Below are positions 27,458 through 36,300 of a DNA stretch of 64,000 bases, piece after piece. The translations under genes and the position numbers were made by a program. The stretch comes from Sulfolobus tengchongensis (GTDB taxonomy: Archaea; Thermoproteota; Thermoprotei_A; Sulfolobales; Sulfolobaceae). A model generated the notes under the pieces. That model saw only the letters and a list, made by a program, of their open reading frames with translations, was not told the DNA's origin and did no database searches. The stretch spans positions 1,206,501 through 1,270,500 of the forward strand of contig NZ_CP146016.1 of NCBI RefSeq assembly GCF_036967215.1, given 5' to 3'. Every line of letters starts with the position of its first letter. Position 1 is the first letter of the stretch.

Positions 27458-28818
27458 ACTCTTCAAAAAAGATACATGATATAGTGTATAAGCAGATTAT
27501 CTATTTGATGTATACAAGTAGGTCGTTTGGCATATCTCCTAGGGCTGACGCGATAAGTAAAATTAGAAGAAATGCAACAACAATCAAAATAAGTAACATA
27601 ATAGCTTATACGATAGCAACTTTAGTTTCAGCTTCAGTCTCATTGATTACAAAGAACGCACCTATTTCCTTTATATTTCTTGATTTGATAATATTGGCTA
27701 ACATTTTCACTACAGGATTGAATGTTGTATTCTTTGTAATAAATTATGACTTGAAAACTTTCTTACTTTCACTTCCTCTAAGTGAGAATGAGGTAAATAT
27801 GGCAATCATTAGAGGTATATTAGAGTTTTTCTACTACGGATTTTTAGTTTCCATAATAATTGCGCCTATTTCCACTTATATTATTACCTCATCATTAATA
27901 CAAGCCCTTATGGCAGAGTTGGAGATAATCTTTTTCTTCTCATTCTCCTTCGCTTTAGTACTCTTACTAGGTAGGAGAATAAGATTAGGGATTTCTTCCG
28001 CGTTATTTAGGGTAGGCACATCATTAATATGGATAGTATTTATATTATTACCCTACGGTTTTACCTTTAGGAGCTTTAGCCTTCCTATTTACGTCTTACC
28101 AATATATCCTTTTGGTTTCATTAATATGTATGGCATTTCACTGTCGTTATTATATACTATTCTTTCCATATTCTTCGCCTTTAATCAGACTTCGAAGTTC
28201 GTATATTTCAGAAGCACCTCAAAACGTGCAACGAGATATGTTATAAGGCTTCAGTCTCCATTAGTGACATTTCTTTTTAAAGATATTAAAGGACTTCTCA
28301 GAGTTCCACAAGCAAGCTTTCTTTTAACAATCCCCGTATTTGCACTGATATTTTCATTTTTCGCCCCAGTCTATGCTGTCTTTTACACAATCTTTATGAT
28401 AGCCACATCCTCTATGATGCTCATATTATTAGAGGCATCAGGTATGCAAATATTATTGTCCCTTCCTTCTGGTTTAAGAAGTTCTTATACATCTAAACTT
28501 ATAGTAGTGCTCATAATCTACATAATTGATCTGCTTATTTTCTCGTTTTTTAACCATGAAATCCTAGGCTTAATTATGTTACCAGCTACAATAGCTAGCG
28601 TGGAATTAAGTTTATTCATATCGTATAATAACGTGATTAAGGGTAAAGGCTTAAGAATAGCGGATCCCATATCATTAATAGTAAGGGAAATAGAGATAAA
28701 CTCTTTTATAGGAATTACAGCTCTTTTATTGTTTTTCACCAATTTGATCTATTCATTAATTTTTTCCCTAGTATCATTTATGGTAATGAGCATTATATCA
28801 TTTAGAAAAATAAGATAG
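27454..28818 (+). CDS. ABC transporter permease subunit, integral membrane
   Basis: A 454-residue, nearly all-hydrophobic protein with about ten to twelve transmembrane helices, encoded with a 4-bp overlap after the ATPase gene. No family motif is recognisable beyond the fit with ABC-2-type exporters. The substrate is unknown. It converges with the large surface protein gene, with two bases between stops. Confidence 0.75.
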   Translation: MNSSKKIHDIVYKQIIYLMYTSRSFGISPRADAISKIRRNATTIKISNIIAYTIATLVSASVSLITKNAPISFIFLDLIILANIFTTGLNVVFFVINYDLKTFLLSLPLSENEVNMAIIRGILEFFYYGFLVSIIIAPISTYIITSSLIQALMAELEIIFFFSFSFALVLLLGRRIRLGISSALFRVGTSLIWIVFILLPYGFTFRSFSLPIYVLPIYPFGFINMYGISLSLLYTILSIFFAFNQTSKFVYFRSTSKRATRYVIRLQSPLVTFLFKDIKGLLRVPQASFLLTIPVFALIFSFFAPVYAVFYTIFMIATSSMMLILLEASGMQILLSLPSGLRSSYTSKLIVVLIIYIIDLLIFSFFNHEILGLIMLPATIASVELSLFISYNNVIKGKGLRIADPISLIVREIEINSFIGITALLLFFTNLIYSLIFSLVSFMVMSIISFRKIR

Positions 28819-28820
28819 TT

Positions 28821-31703
28821 TTAGAATTTTGGTTTAGATTTCCTTATCATTAAATAAAGGACTATTAAAATAATTATAGCTACTATTAAAACTATGCCAC
28901 CCACAAATAGACCATTAATATTTTCAACAAAAATTTCTGTTATTGGCTCATTTACAGTAATCGCTCCACCGTTACTTAAATTGTAAGTTCCGATCCATTT
29001 TCCTTGCTCATAAATGGGTACTGATTGAGTTAACGTTAATATTGTACCAGTTGGAAGCCATTCTGAGATTCCATTTATCGTTACCAGATACTCTCTTATT
29101 GCATTTACACTAACGTTTAGAGGCTTAGTAACGTTTATTGTGTATGAGGTAGTATTATAGAATAATTGCTCGTTATTAGAAATGTTAATGTATTTTGGTA
29201 TCATTATAACTTCTCCGGCAGTAATCCATATTTCACTTGTATTTATCGTCTTGTTATTGATTGTGATAGGTATTGGCATATTTATCGTTACCAGGTACTC
29301 TTTTAGAGTCACGACTTTTACAACTACGCTTCTATTAACCGTGAAGTTCATTGGCGTAATAGCTAATGTGATATATCTGACAGTATTTGAGGCATAATAC
29401 GTATTGTTTACGAATAATATTGGCGTACCCTTAGCGTACCAACCCGGGGTAAATGTAATCAGTGTATTATTCACTATTGCTTGAATTGGTATATTTGAGG
29501 TAATGTTTATATAATATTGTATTACATAAATTATCTTTAGCGAGATTGGCTCATCTATAATTAATTGTGTGTAATTAATTGCTCTTCCATTAATGTATAC
29601 GTTTATCAAGTATTGTCTTTCCACTTGACTTAGATACCATATTCTATATAGCTGTATCTTAGTCCAGTTATTATACCATCCACTATTTAAAGTGGTATTT
29701 ATGCCATTAAGGCAGATATAAACTGGATAGTTACTGTCTACATTTAGATAATATTGAGGCACAGTTATTATCGTCATATTAATTGGGTGATTTACTATAA
29801 AGATAGGATAAGGCAGAATGTTTTTAATAAGCAATCGATAAGTTTTATTTAAATAATATGTAATATTTTCAACTTGTATTCGCGTTCCATTATTAATCCA
29901 GGAGAATTTCGGTAACGTCTCATTGGTTCCGTTTATTAGTGCGTAAATTGGTATTGGTGATTTTACATGAACTGGATATTGTCTTACAACTCCAATAACT
30001 ATCGTTAGTGGTTCTTCTACTGTTATATTATTGGAAGGTGAAGTATAACCTATTATACATCTGAATTCATTATTGGGCCCATAGAATGTTGTATTTTCTA
30101 TGTAGATTGTTGTTCCTTTGTTGTACCAGTTACTAACCAATGTTTGATTGGTTCCGTTTATTAGTGCGTAAATTGGTATTGGTGATTTTACAGTTATGTA
30201 GTACTGTATGACTTCCTCGACATATATTACGTAAGATGCGTTTACGAATATTCTATTTGAAGGTAGTATTTTCACTATAACGGTCCTAGTTTCATTATTC
30301 TCATAAAAAGTTATATTATAGATTTGGATTAGTGTACTTTGAGTATACCACCCACTAGATATTGAGGAATTAGTTCCATTTATTTCACCAAATACTACTG
30401 TTGGTGAGTTAACTTGGATATAGTATTGTAAAATATATTTTATAGTGAGATTTATTGGCCCGTTTAACACGAATTGATTTGTCGGGTAAGAAGAAACCAT
30501 TATTCTAGAATCATTTTTGTAGTAAGTAAATGGGCTGACGGTTATTTTAACAGATGCGTTATACCAACCACTAGTTAGCGTTGTAAAAACACCATTAATG
30601 CTTGCATTTACTGGGATGTTAACGTTAAGATAATATTGTAATTGATAATATAATGTTAAATTGCCAGATCTAGTTGCTTCAACCGGAGTATTATTGAGAG
30701 ATATAATCCTACTTAATCCTTTTTGAACAAGTGTGGGTAAATCTATGTTACTATTAGCGTCAACGAAGATTAGTGAAGGTAGTGTAGTAGTATCCTTATA
30801 ACCATAGTAGAGATATGTTGCGTTTATGGGTACACTGAAGTTTCCTCCAATTATTTTGTAATTTAAAAAGATTGGGTAAAGATCACCAGTTACGAAGTAG
30901 TAACCATTAGATGCCTCGAAGGCACCTATATAGGATAAGTTATAGAATGTATAGTTATTTTGAACGTTATATTCTACTGTTCTGAATGCCGATACTTGTG
31001 ACTCAGTGGAGGAAGTAGCAAATTCATTTATACCTAAAGTGAAACTACTAGCAAAATACTGTAATCTATATATCACGCCAGTCTCTCCGCCGTAATATGG
31101 TCTAAGATGATACCATTCTGTCATTAATCCGGTAATGTAGCCATGACGTAAATTGAGGCTAGTAACTATACTAGATGCACCATTAGCATTAATAGATACA
31201 CTAGCCTCAGCTCTTGTATAATCATCATGTGCACAAAGGACAATATTTCCATTTGATAAATAGATTTTTAAGGTTACTTGATCTCCGCTATTAACGGGGC
31301 CGTTAAAGTTGAGTAAAACTGGTCCTATAACTGGATCTCCACTGCTATTCCATACCATGTAGATCATATGAAAACCAGGATTAAAGGAACCGTTCGTATA
31401 AGGCCAATTATAGGCCACACCAACTTGATACCACCAGCAATTATTAGTTATTGCGTTTAATAGATATGCAGGCCCATAGCCTGAATTGCTTGCTTGTGCT
31501 ACTACGTTAACATATGCTACAAGACTCGTGGTAGTAGGATAGAGATTTAGCATCATAAACAGTTGTTCATCATAGAAGTTTACCTGCAAATCACTTGGTT
31601 GTAATGGAGATAATGGTAGAGGTTCAGCTTCATTAGAGTTTAATATCATTAGTGGAAATAAAGATATAATTAAAAGAGTTATGATAAATATTTTCCATTT
31701 CAT
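28821..31703 (-). CDS. Large repeat-rich cell-surface protein
   Basis: A 960-residue protein with an N-terminal signal sequence (IFIITLLIISLFPLMIL, residues 5-21), an extracellular region rich in Asn, Tyr, Thr and Ser, and a C-terminal transmembrane anchor (VGGIVLIVAIIILIVLYLMI) ending in basic residues. From about residue 355 on it holds around eight modules of 60-75 residues with the pattern QYY...(I/V)...SPIPIYALINGTN....SGWYNKGT...I. The first 330 residues include Cys-poor beta-rich sequence. Similar modules occur in thermopsin-like and S-layer-associated proteins of Sulfolobales. Many N-X-S/T sites fit glycosylation. Two modules share a 45-bp identical DNA segment (29923-29967 and 30148-30192). 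Confidence 0.8.
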   Translation of the reverse strand: MKWKIFIITLLIISLFPLMILNSNEAEPLPLSPLQPSDLQVNFYDEQLFMMLNLYPTTTSLVAYVNVVAQASNSGYGPAYLLNAITNNCWWYQVGVAYNWPYTNGSFNPGFHMIYMVWNSSGDPVIGPVLLNFNGPVNSGDQVTLKIYLSNGNIVLCAHDDYTRAEASVSINANGASSIVTSLNLRHGYITGLMTEWYHLRPYYGGETGVIYRLQYFASSFTLGINEFATSSTESQVSAFRTVEYNVQNNYTFYNLSYIGAFEASNGYYFVTGDLYPIFLNYKIIGGNFSVPINATYLYYGYKDTTTLPSLIFVDANSNIDLPTLVQKGLSRIISLNNTPVEATRSGNLTLYYQLQYYLNVNIPVNASINGVFTTLTSGWYNASVKITVSPFTYYKNDSRIMVSSYPTNQFVLNGPINLTIKYILQYYIQVNSPTVVFGEINGTNSSISSGWYTQSTLIQIYNITFYENNETRTVIVKILPSNRIFVNASYVIYVEEVIQYYITVKSPIPIYALINGTNQTLVSNWYNKGTTIYIENTTFYGPNNEFRCIIGYTSPSNNITVEEPLTIVIGVVRQYPVHVKSPIPIYALINGTNETLPKFSWINNGTRIQVENITYYLNKTYRLLIKNILPYPIFIVNHPINMTIITVPQYYLNVDSNYPVYICLNGINTTLNSGWYNNWTKIQLYRIWYLSQVERQYLINVYINGRAINYTQLIIDEPISLKIIYVIQYYINITSNIPIQAIVNNTLITFTPGWYAKGTPILFVNNTYYASNTVRYITLAITPMNFTVNRSVVVKVVTLKEYLVTINMPIPITINNKTINTSEIWITAGEVIMIPKYINISNNEQLFYNTTSYTINVTKPLNVSVNAIREYLVTINGISEWLPTGTILTLTQSVPIYEQGKWIGTYNLSNGGAITVNEPITEIFVENINGLFVGGIVLIVAIIILIVLYLMIRKSKPKF
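29923..29967 (-). repeat. 45-bp exact repeat inside the surface protein gene, copy 1
   Basis: Forty-five bases identical to 30148-30192, in the same orientation, 225 bp apart, encoding part of the SPIPIYALINGTN module. The spacing equals 75 codons, so the frame is kept. Confidence 0.9.
30148..30192 (-). repeat. 45-bp exact repeat inside the surface protein gene, copy 2
   Basis: Partner of 29923-29967. Identity at DNA level, although neighbouring modules have diverged, suggests recent gene conversion or duplication. Confidence 0.9.
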
Positions 31704-31859
31704 TAATTTTGTTTTTGGGCTCAGCTTTTAAATGTTTTAGTTAGTTCTGAAATGAATTTAGTAATGTACTACTAATATATTAATTCCGTAATACTAGCAA
31801 TCACTTTCATGATCATAAAATATATATACCAAATTGAAGAATAAAGAATATGATATTAT

Positions 31860-32054
31860 ATGATACCTGCAATATTGTTTGTTAAAATTTCTTTCTTTGC
31901 CATAGCATTAGTTATGGCACTCTTTGGTGCTACTTATGTAGGGTTAGCGTATTTTAATCTATTTCCTAGGATAAGGAATGATCTATATGTAATTGGTACT
32001 ACGTTAGTAACAATAGCTGCAGCGTTTGTAATATTGACTCTCCTCTTACTTTAA
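31860..32054 (+). CDS. Small two-helix membrane protein
   Basis: A 64-residue protein with two transmembrane helices (about 5-31 and 43-64) and a short polar loop FPRIRNDLY. Function is unknown. Its start follows TATA-like DNA near 31830. It is read away from the surface protein gene. Confidence 0.55.
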   Translation: MIPAILFVKISFFAIALVMALFGATYVGLAYFNLFPRIRNDLYVIGTTLVTIAAAFVILTLLLL

Positions 32055-32104
32055 CTACAAGCTTATAAACTCTCTTAGGGGAATAATATCATTGGATGTC
32101 AGTA

Positions 32105-32167
32105 GTCAGATGCTGATAAGGGTTCGGTTTGATCAGTGATGAGCCCGAGCCATACTAACTGAGTAAC
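32105..32167 (+). ncRNA. C/D-box sRNA candidate
   Basis: Boxes in order: C ATGCTGA (32110-32116, one mismatch), 12-nt spacer TAAGGGTTCGGT, D' TTGA (32129-32132), three bases, C' GTGATGA (32136-32142), 16-nt spacer, D CTGA (32159-32162). The two spacers can pair with each other (GGTTCGG/CCGAGCC), an alternative hairpin that leaves the function open. It lies in the 570-bp spacer before hsp20. Confidence 0.55.
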
Positions 32168-32511
32168 TTATAATGGCAATAATATTTCTTGAACATGCGA
32201 GATATGGAAAAGGCTAAATTATTACTTTAAATTGCGTTTTTAACTCTCGTCTTGAGATGCTCAGAAAGATAATCCTATAGGAAAATAATCGTCTTTGATT
32301 AAATTAATTAAGATTTTCCTATATTCTAGAAATTTTTACTGACTTGTGATCTTATATCTCAAATCAAAAGAATTAATGAAAATCACTAGAATAGGGCAGG
32401 ATGACTTTGAAATAGCTTATTATGATACCATAATGAATGTAATGTAACCTAGTCAAATCTTGTTTTTGGCATTAGACTCACTACGCGTTAGTATTTTTCA
32501 AGTACTATAAG

Positions 32512-32527
32512 GAAACATTTATATTAC
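32512..32527 (+). promoter_or_regulatory. TATA box of the micro-ORF/hsp20 transcript
   Basis: AGGAAACATTTATATT has a BRE-like purine stretch followed by a TATA element centred near 32521. A start 25-27 bp downstream falls at 32546-32549, right on the ATG of the 24-codon micro-ORF, not on hsp20. Confidence 0.45.
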
Positions 32528-32547
32528 ATTATGAGAAAGAAAGATAT

Positions 32548-32622
32548 ATGAGAAGAATTCTAAGATGGTATATGCTATATAGGTTACTTAAATTCATATG
32601 GGCATGGAGGAGAAGAAGGTGA
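32548..32622 (+). CDS. 24-residue basic micro-ORF upstream of hsp20
   Basis: ATG at 32548 opens a frame of 24 codons: MRRILRWYMLYRLLKFIWAW then RRRR and TGA. It is an amphipathic, very basic peptide. The predicted transcript starts at its first base. The hsp20 ribosome binding site GGTGATC (32618-32624) overlaps its stop codon, so translation of the two may be coupled. It could be a leader peptide of regulatory use. Confidence 0.4.
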   Translation: MRRILRWYMLYRLLKFIWAWRRRR

Positions 32623-32628
32623 TCATAG

Positions 32629-33003
32629 ATGATGGATGTTATAATAAGGGAGATAGGTAGGAAAGTAAATGAGCTTACTAGAGAATTTTATGAAACAATT
32701 ATTCCGCCCGTAGATATGTATGAGGAAGGTGGGGAATTAATAGTAATAGCCGATTTGGCCGGTTTCAATAAAGATAAAATAAATGTGAGAATAACCTCAC
32801 AAAACGACTTAATAATTAATGCGGAAAGGGAGCTACAGTATATTGGGACTAAATATACTGTCCAAAGACCATTAAGGATTCACAAGGTGATCCACTTACC
32901 TGTAAAAGTTAGAAAAGATTCACAAATCACAGCTAAGTACGAGAACGGAGTTTTGACAATAAGGATACCCATAGAAGGCGCTGTTTCGGTTAAAGTAGAA
33001 TAA
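32629..33003 (+). CDS. hsp20: Small heat shock protein (Hsp20/alpha-crystallin)
   Basis: A 124-residue alpha-crystallin domain protein: PPVDMYEEGGELIVIADLAG, GFNKDKINVRI and YENGVLTIRIPI are the core, and the C-terminal VKVE is the short V/I-x-V/I tail that docks into neighbouring subunits. It holds unfolded proteins in heat stress and matches the Sulfolobus Hsp14 type in length. GGTGATC at 32618-32624 precedes two adjacent ATGs (32629 and 32632). Regulation through the micro-ORF upstream is possible. Confidence 0.92.
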   Translation: MMDVIIREIGRKVNELTREFYETIIPPVDMYEEGGELIVIADLAGFNKDKINVRITSQNDLIINAERELQYIGTKYTVQRPLRIHKVIHLPVKVRKDSQITAKYENGVLTIRIPIEGAVSVKVE

Positions 33004-33041
33004 CAATTAATATTAAAGATGTAAATTTTTCTTGTTTCTCA

Positions 33042-34535
33042 TCATCTTCTATTATTGCTAGTAAACATAAGAGATAATGCGAGTAGTATCAATAATAAGG
33101 TGACTACAACATCTTTAGTTATGATATAAAGTGCTATTGTTGCTACTAGTATTATTTGTGGTAGATAGTCAATTATTGAAGCGCTTCTCCTGGTATTATT
33201 TGAAATAGCTATTATTTCTTGTGGCTGTGAGTAAGATAACAAAAAACTCCTAAACCTATTCCAGATTCCATCTATGATTTCTCTAGCTTGTTCCATGGCG
33301 ACTTTTGTAGTATATCCTTCCTCTTCCAGAAATGCTATTGAGGATTTAACAAAGTCAAAGTTGTTGTCAATTTCTCTACAAGTACCGTCTAAGACATTAA
33401 TCATCCTAAAAGGTAGAACCAATTTTTGAGGCATCCTTAATGGGAACTTAAAGAAAACTTGATCTGCTAGTTTCATAAAATCTTGTAATTCAAGCTCACT
33501 AACCTCTATACCTTGCATTGATTGCATGAACAGTTTTAAGCCCTTAGCCAATACTCTTCTATCTGCGAAAGGTTGTATTGCACCTAACTCGTCTAGCACC
33601 CTAACTAGTAGGTCAGCATCCATTCTGACCATTGCCACATAAGCTCTAATCAGTAGACTTCTTGTTTTCTCATCTATTTTCCCAGACATTCCGAAATCAT
33701 AAAGAACTAAATTTCCCTCATCATCGACAGCTATATTCCCTGGATGAGGATCTGCATGAAAGTAATCCTTACTTAAGAGCATGTACATGAATAGCCTAAA
33801 TACCCTATATGCAAGTATTTTTTCATCTACAACTTTTTTAGCTTCGTCACTGGTTACCTTATATCCCTTTATATACTCCATTACCAGTACCCTTTTTGTT
33901 GCTTTTATAACCGATGGGATCTTTAAAGAAGGATAATCTGCTAGCTCCTCTTTAATTTTATTTAAATAGAATGCCTCTTTCGTATAGTCCATTTCCTCAA
34001 AAATTCTTTTAGAGAATTCATCAATAAAGATCTTTATTATTTCAAGGAAAGATTCATCAAATACAAACCTAAGAAGAGGCAGTAATTTTTTCATTACTTG
34101 TAAATCTTCACTTACAATATCTCGTATTCTCGGTCTATTTACCTTTATTGCGACAAGTTTTCCATTATATTCTCCTAGATAGACTTGGCCTAAAGAAGCA
34201 GATGAGATCTCTTTTATAATCTTGACATCATCTCCTAAGTCCTCTCTAATTACATCCTTCACTTGATCATAAGGTGCCGGAGGTACTTCATCTTGCAATC
34301 TGGCTAATTCCTTTATGTAAATTTCCGGCATAAGGTCTGGTCTTACGGATAAGATCTGACCAAACTTAATAAATGTTGGACCTAAATCGATTAAAGTGTC
34401 AACCAACTTCTTAGCCTCTTCAGCCATTTCTTGCTCGTTAATTGGTTTTTCCTTCAAGATTCTCTGCCTAAATTCTCTATAAGCTATAATTCTGGGAGCT
34501 AGTGCAAAGAACACCTTTAATAATCGTCTAATCAC
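33042..34535 (-). CDS. ABC1/AarF/UbiB family protein kinase-like ATPase
   Basis: A 497-residue UbiB-type protein with the family's KxGQ motif (FIKFGQILSVRPDLMP), the alanine-rich nucleotide loop (SSASLGQVYLGE), AIKVNRP with the Lys, MEYIKGYKV, ADPHPGNIAVDDEGN and YDFGMSGKI. Two hydrophobic helices at the C-terminus (about 448-490) anchor it to the membrane. Bacterial and eukaryotic relatives support quinone synthesis. Here the likely link is to caldariella-type quinones, an inference only. Confidence 0.9.
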   Translation of the reverse strand: MIRRLLKVFFALAPRIIAYREFRQRILKEKPINEQEMAEEAKKLVDTLIDLGPTFIKFGQILSVRPDLMPEIYIKELARLQDEVPPAPYDQVKDVIREDLGDDVKIIKEISSASLGQVYLGEYNGKLVAIKVNRPRIRDIVSEDLQVMKKLLPLLRFVFDESFLEIIKIFIDEFSKRIFEEMDYTKEAFYLNKIKEELADYPSLKIPSVIKATKRVLVMEYIKGYKVTSDEAKKVVDEKILAYRVFRLFMYMLLSKDYFHADPHPGNIAVDDEGNLVLYDFGMSGKIDEKTRSLLIRAYVAMVRMDADLLVRVLDELGAIQPFADRRVLAKGLKLFMQSMQGIEVSELELQDFMKLADQVFFKFPLRMPQKLVLPFRMINVLDGTCREIDNNFDFVKSSIAFLEEEGYTTKVAMEQAREIIDGIWNRFRSFLLSYSQPQEIIAISNNTRRSASIIDYLPQIILVATIALYIITKDVVVTLLLILLALSLMFTSNNRR

Positions 34536-34764
34536 ACATATTAATTAATTATTTGAGTATTTGTGCCTTATTGGGGATTATCCTTTACTTCTCAAGTGAT
34601 TTTTATTTCATAATAATTAATAACAATTGTGGGGAAACTATTAAAATACCATAAATAAAGTTAAGCAAAGAGGTATATGATACTTTTCTGCCTCATCAAT
34701 ATTTTGATTATGGTATTACTTCAGCAAAGAAGCATTTTAATAGCCATTTAAATGATAGATAAAG

Positions 34765-35384
34765 GTGAAAATATTAATAATTGCACCACTATCAAGCCAA
34801 TCGTCTAAAGGAGATAAAATTGTTCCACTAGAGGTTACTAATTGGTCAAATTCTGCAGTTGAAATAGAGTCCCGTATTCATTTTTGGCTGAGAAGGAACT
34901 TCTAGAAGATGAGAAGCATGAGGTAAAGATATTAAGTCTGGTACCAACAAAAATAAGGAATGAACTTGACATTACGTCTAATGATTATAGGGATCTTGTG
35001 AATAAAATTCGTGAAAGTCTAAAAATTAATAATGATGATAATACGCTACTTGAAGTAATACCCTACGAGGATGCTATAAGTTTTGGTACATCGCTTTTCT
35101 TCTCCTATCTAAATATATATAATGTGATAAAAACTTTTTCACCGAATTTAATTCTACTTGATATATCTTATTCTGATTCATCATTTTCTACACTAATCTC
35201 TAAGGCTTCAGAGATTGCAATGACGGATCTCCTTTTTACCCAACAAGTTGACAATTATATATACGCTGTAGTAAGTAAGAGGGATAATGGTTACATCCAG
35301 CCAATTAGTAATATAGTTAAAGATAAAAGAAATACCAGCTTAACTGAATATCTATTAAGAGAGATGAAAATAATGAAATCTTAG
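34765..35384 (+). pseudogene. Broken Csx1/CARF-like gene, N-terminal part (frameshifted)
   Basis: GTG at 34765 begins MKILIIAPLSSQSSKGDKIV, and the frame is lost at a T5 run (34881-34885). If one T is added, the protein continues without break into the 166-residue frame 34884-35384. The joined sequence shows CARF-like features: an MKILI-type first strand, DYRDLVNKIRESL, and a late ILLDISYSDSSFSTLISKAS segment that aligns by eye with the DxTHGxNxxPxL region of Csx1. The reading frame also stays open past the TAG at 35382 up to the repeat element at 35428. Assignment to Csx1 is by pattern only. Confidence 0.45.
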
Positions 35385-35427
35385 AAACAAATAGAGTTAC
35401 CACAAATTATAGGAAGAGCTGAGTTAA

Positions 35428-35730
35428 GGGGTTTGGGTTTCATTGAATTTCATATATTTTGCATTCAACTCTCGACCCTTGGATTTCACCGAGGTCACGA
35501 ATGTTCATCCCTCTCCATCCCTTTCGGGGGATAACCCCACTCACCCACCTAGGGTGAGGAAACCCCCACATCTTGTAACTATCCTTACCCCATTCGGGAA
35601 TTAACCATCCACATCTGAGGTAAGGCTACTATGTTTTTTAGATTGTGTGCAAATTATATAAATTTTACGCTAAGACAGAAACAGTTTTCCATGGCGTTTT
35701 GGTTTTTGTATAGAGAATTGCTACCCACTA
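35428..35730. repeat. Dispersed repeat element, copy A
   Basis: About 303 bp, starting GGGGTTTGGGT and ending CTACCCACTA, resembling 40226-40506 along its whole length (I estimate 75-80% identity by eye). Much higher GC than the flanks, no coding capacity, no terminal inverted repeat and no target duplication. A stem CCTTACC (35583-35589)/GGTAAGG (35619-35625) encloses a 26-nt sequence (35591-35616) identical in both copies. It lies inside the broken Csx1-like gene. Probably a non-autonomous mobile element with structured ends. Confidence 0.7.
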
Positions 35731-35760
35731 GTTGCTCTTCATATTTTAGATGGAATAAAT

Positions 35761-36300
35761 TTGGAAAAGTTGCTAAGTGAAGAGGAGATTCTGAAGATAG
35801 TTATTGAAAATACGGAATTTAATAATGGGAAAATAATGGCAAATGTAGAACTGTTTGAAGGGGCGACATATTACGTATTGGCTACACATCTAGTTAAGAA
35901 ATATAGGTGCAATAAGCCATTTAGTATTGATAACTTAAGGGATATTCTTAGCTTAATGTCGTCAGTTTGTAATAGACTCTCAAACCAACTTATAGACGAA
36001 TTAATAATTTCACTAAATTACCTTCTGAAATATTTGGAATTGAAAGAGAAAGAGTATAGATTAATAGACATTTATGATCTAATTAAATTACCTCTAAATG
36101 TTTTTATGAGGAAAGAGAAAATAGTAAGTGAGATCTTAAATAGTTATAGGGGTGATTGTGATAACATTGATCTAAACGGTATTGGTCTTGATCCCAATGC
36201 AACAGTAATAAAAATAGATAGCGATAAAGTTCGCATATACTATGCTGAAGAATGCGAGGATAAGGTGTTAAATAGATTAAAGGACTTGATGGGTGATTAA
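35761..36300 (+). pseudogene. Possible C-terminal part of the split Csx1-like gene
   Basis: A 179-residue frame beginning with TTG at 35761. The frame is also open upstream through VALHILDGINLEK to the exact right border of repeat copy A, so it may not be an independent gene. It is helical; the last 45 residues (GIGLDPNATVIKIDSDKVRI then YYAEE) resemble by eye the end of Csx1-type HEPN domains, where R-x4-6-H precedes a GLExNVT-like segment. The catalytic His is not there (RGDCDN), so even if related it should be inactive. It could instead be an intact gene of unknown function. Confidence 0.4.

Noticed and set aside
32119-32150. tRNA-like GGTTCG stretch
   Set aside because: The GGTTCGG/CCGAGCC stem has no cloverleaf around it; C/D boxes explain the site better.
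33036-33060. GATGATGA on the minus strand at the ubiB-like 3' end
   Set aside because: No D box follows within 20 bases, so a C/D RNA is not supported.
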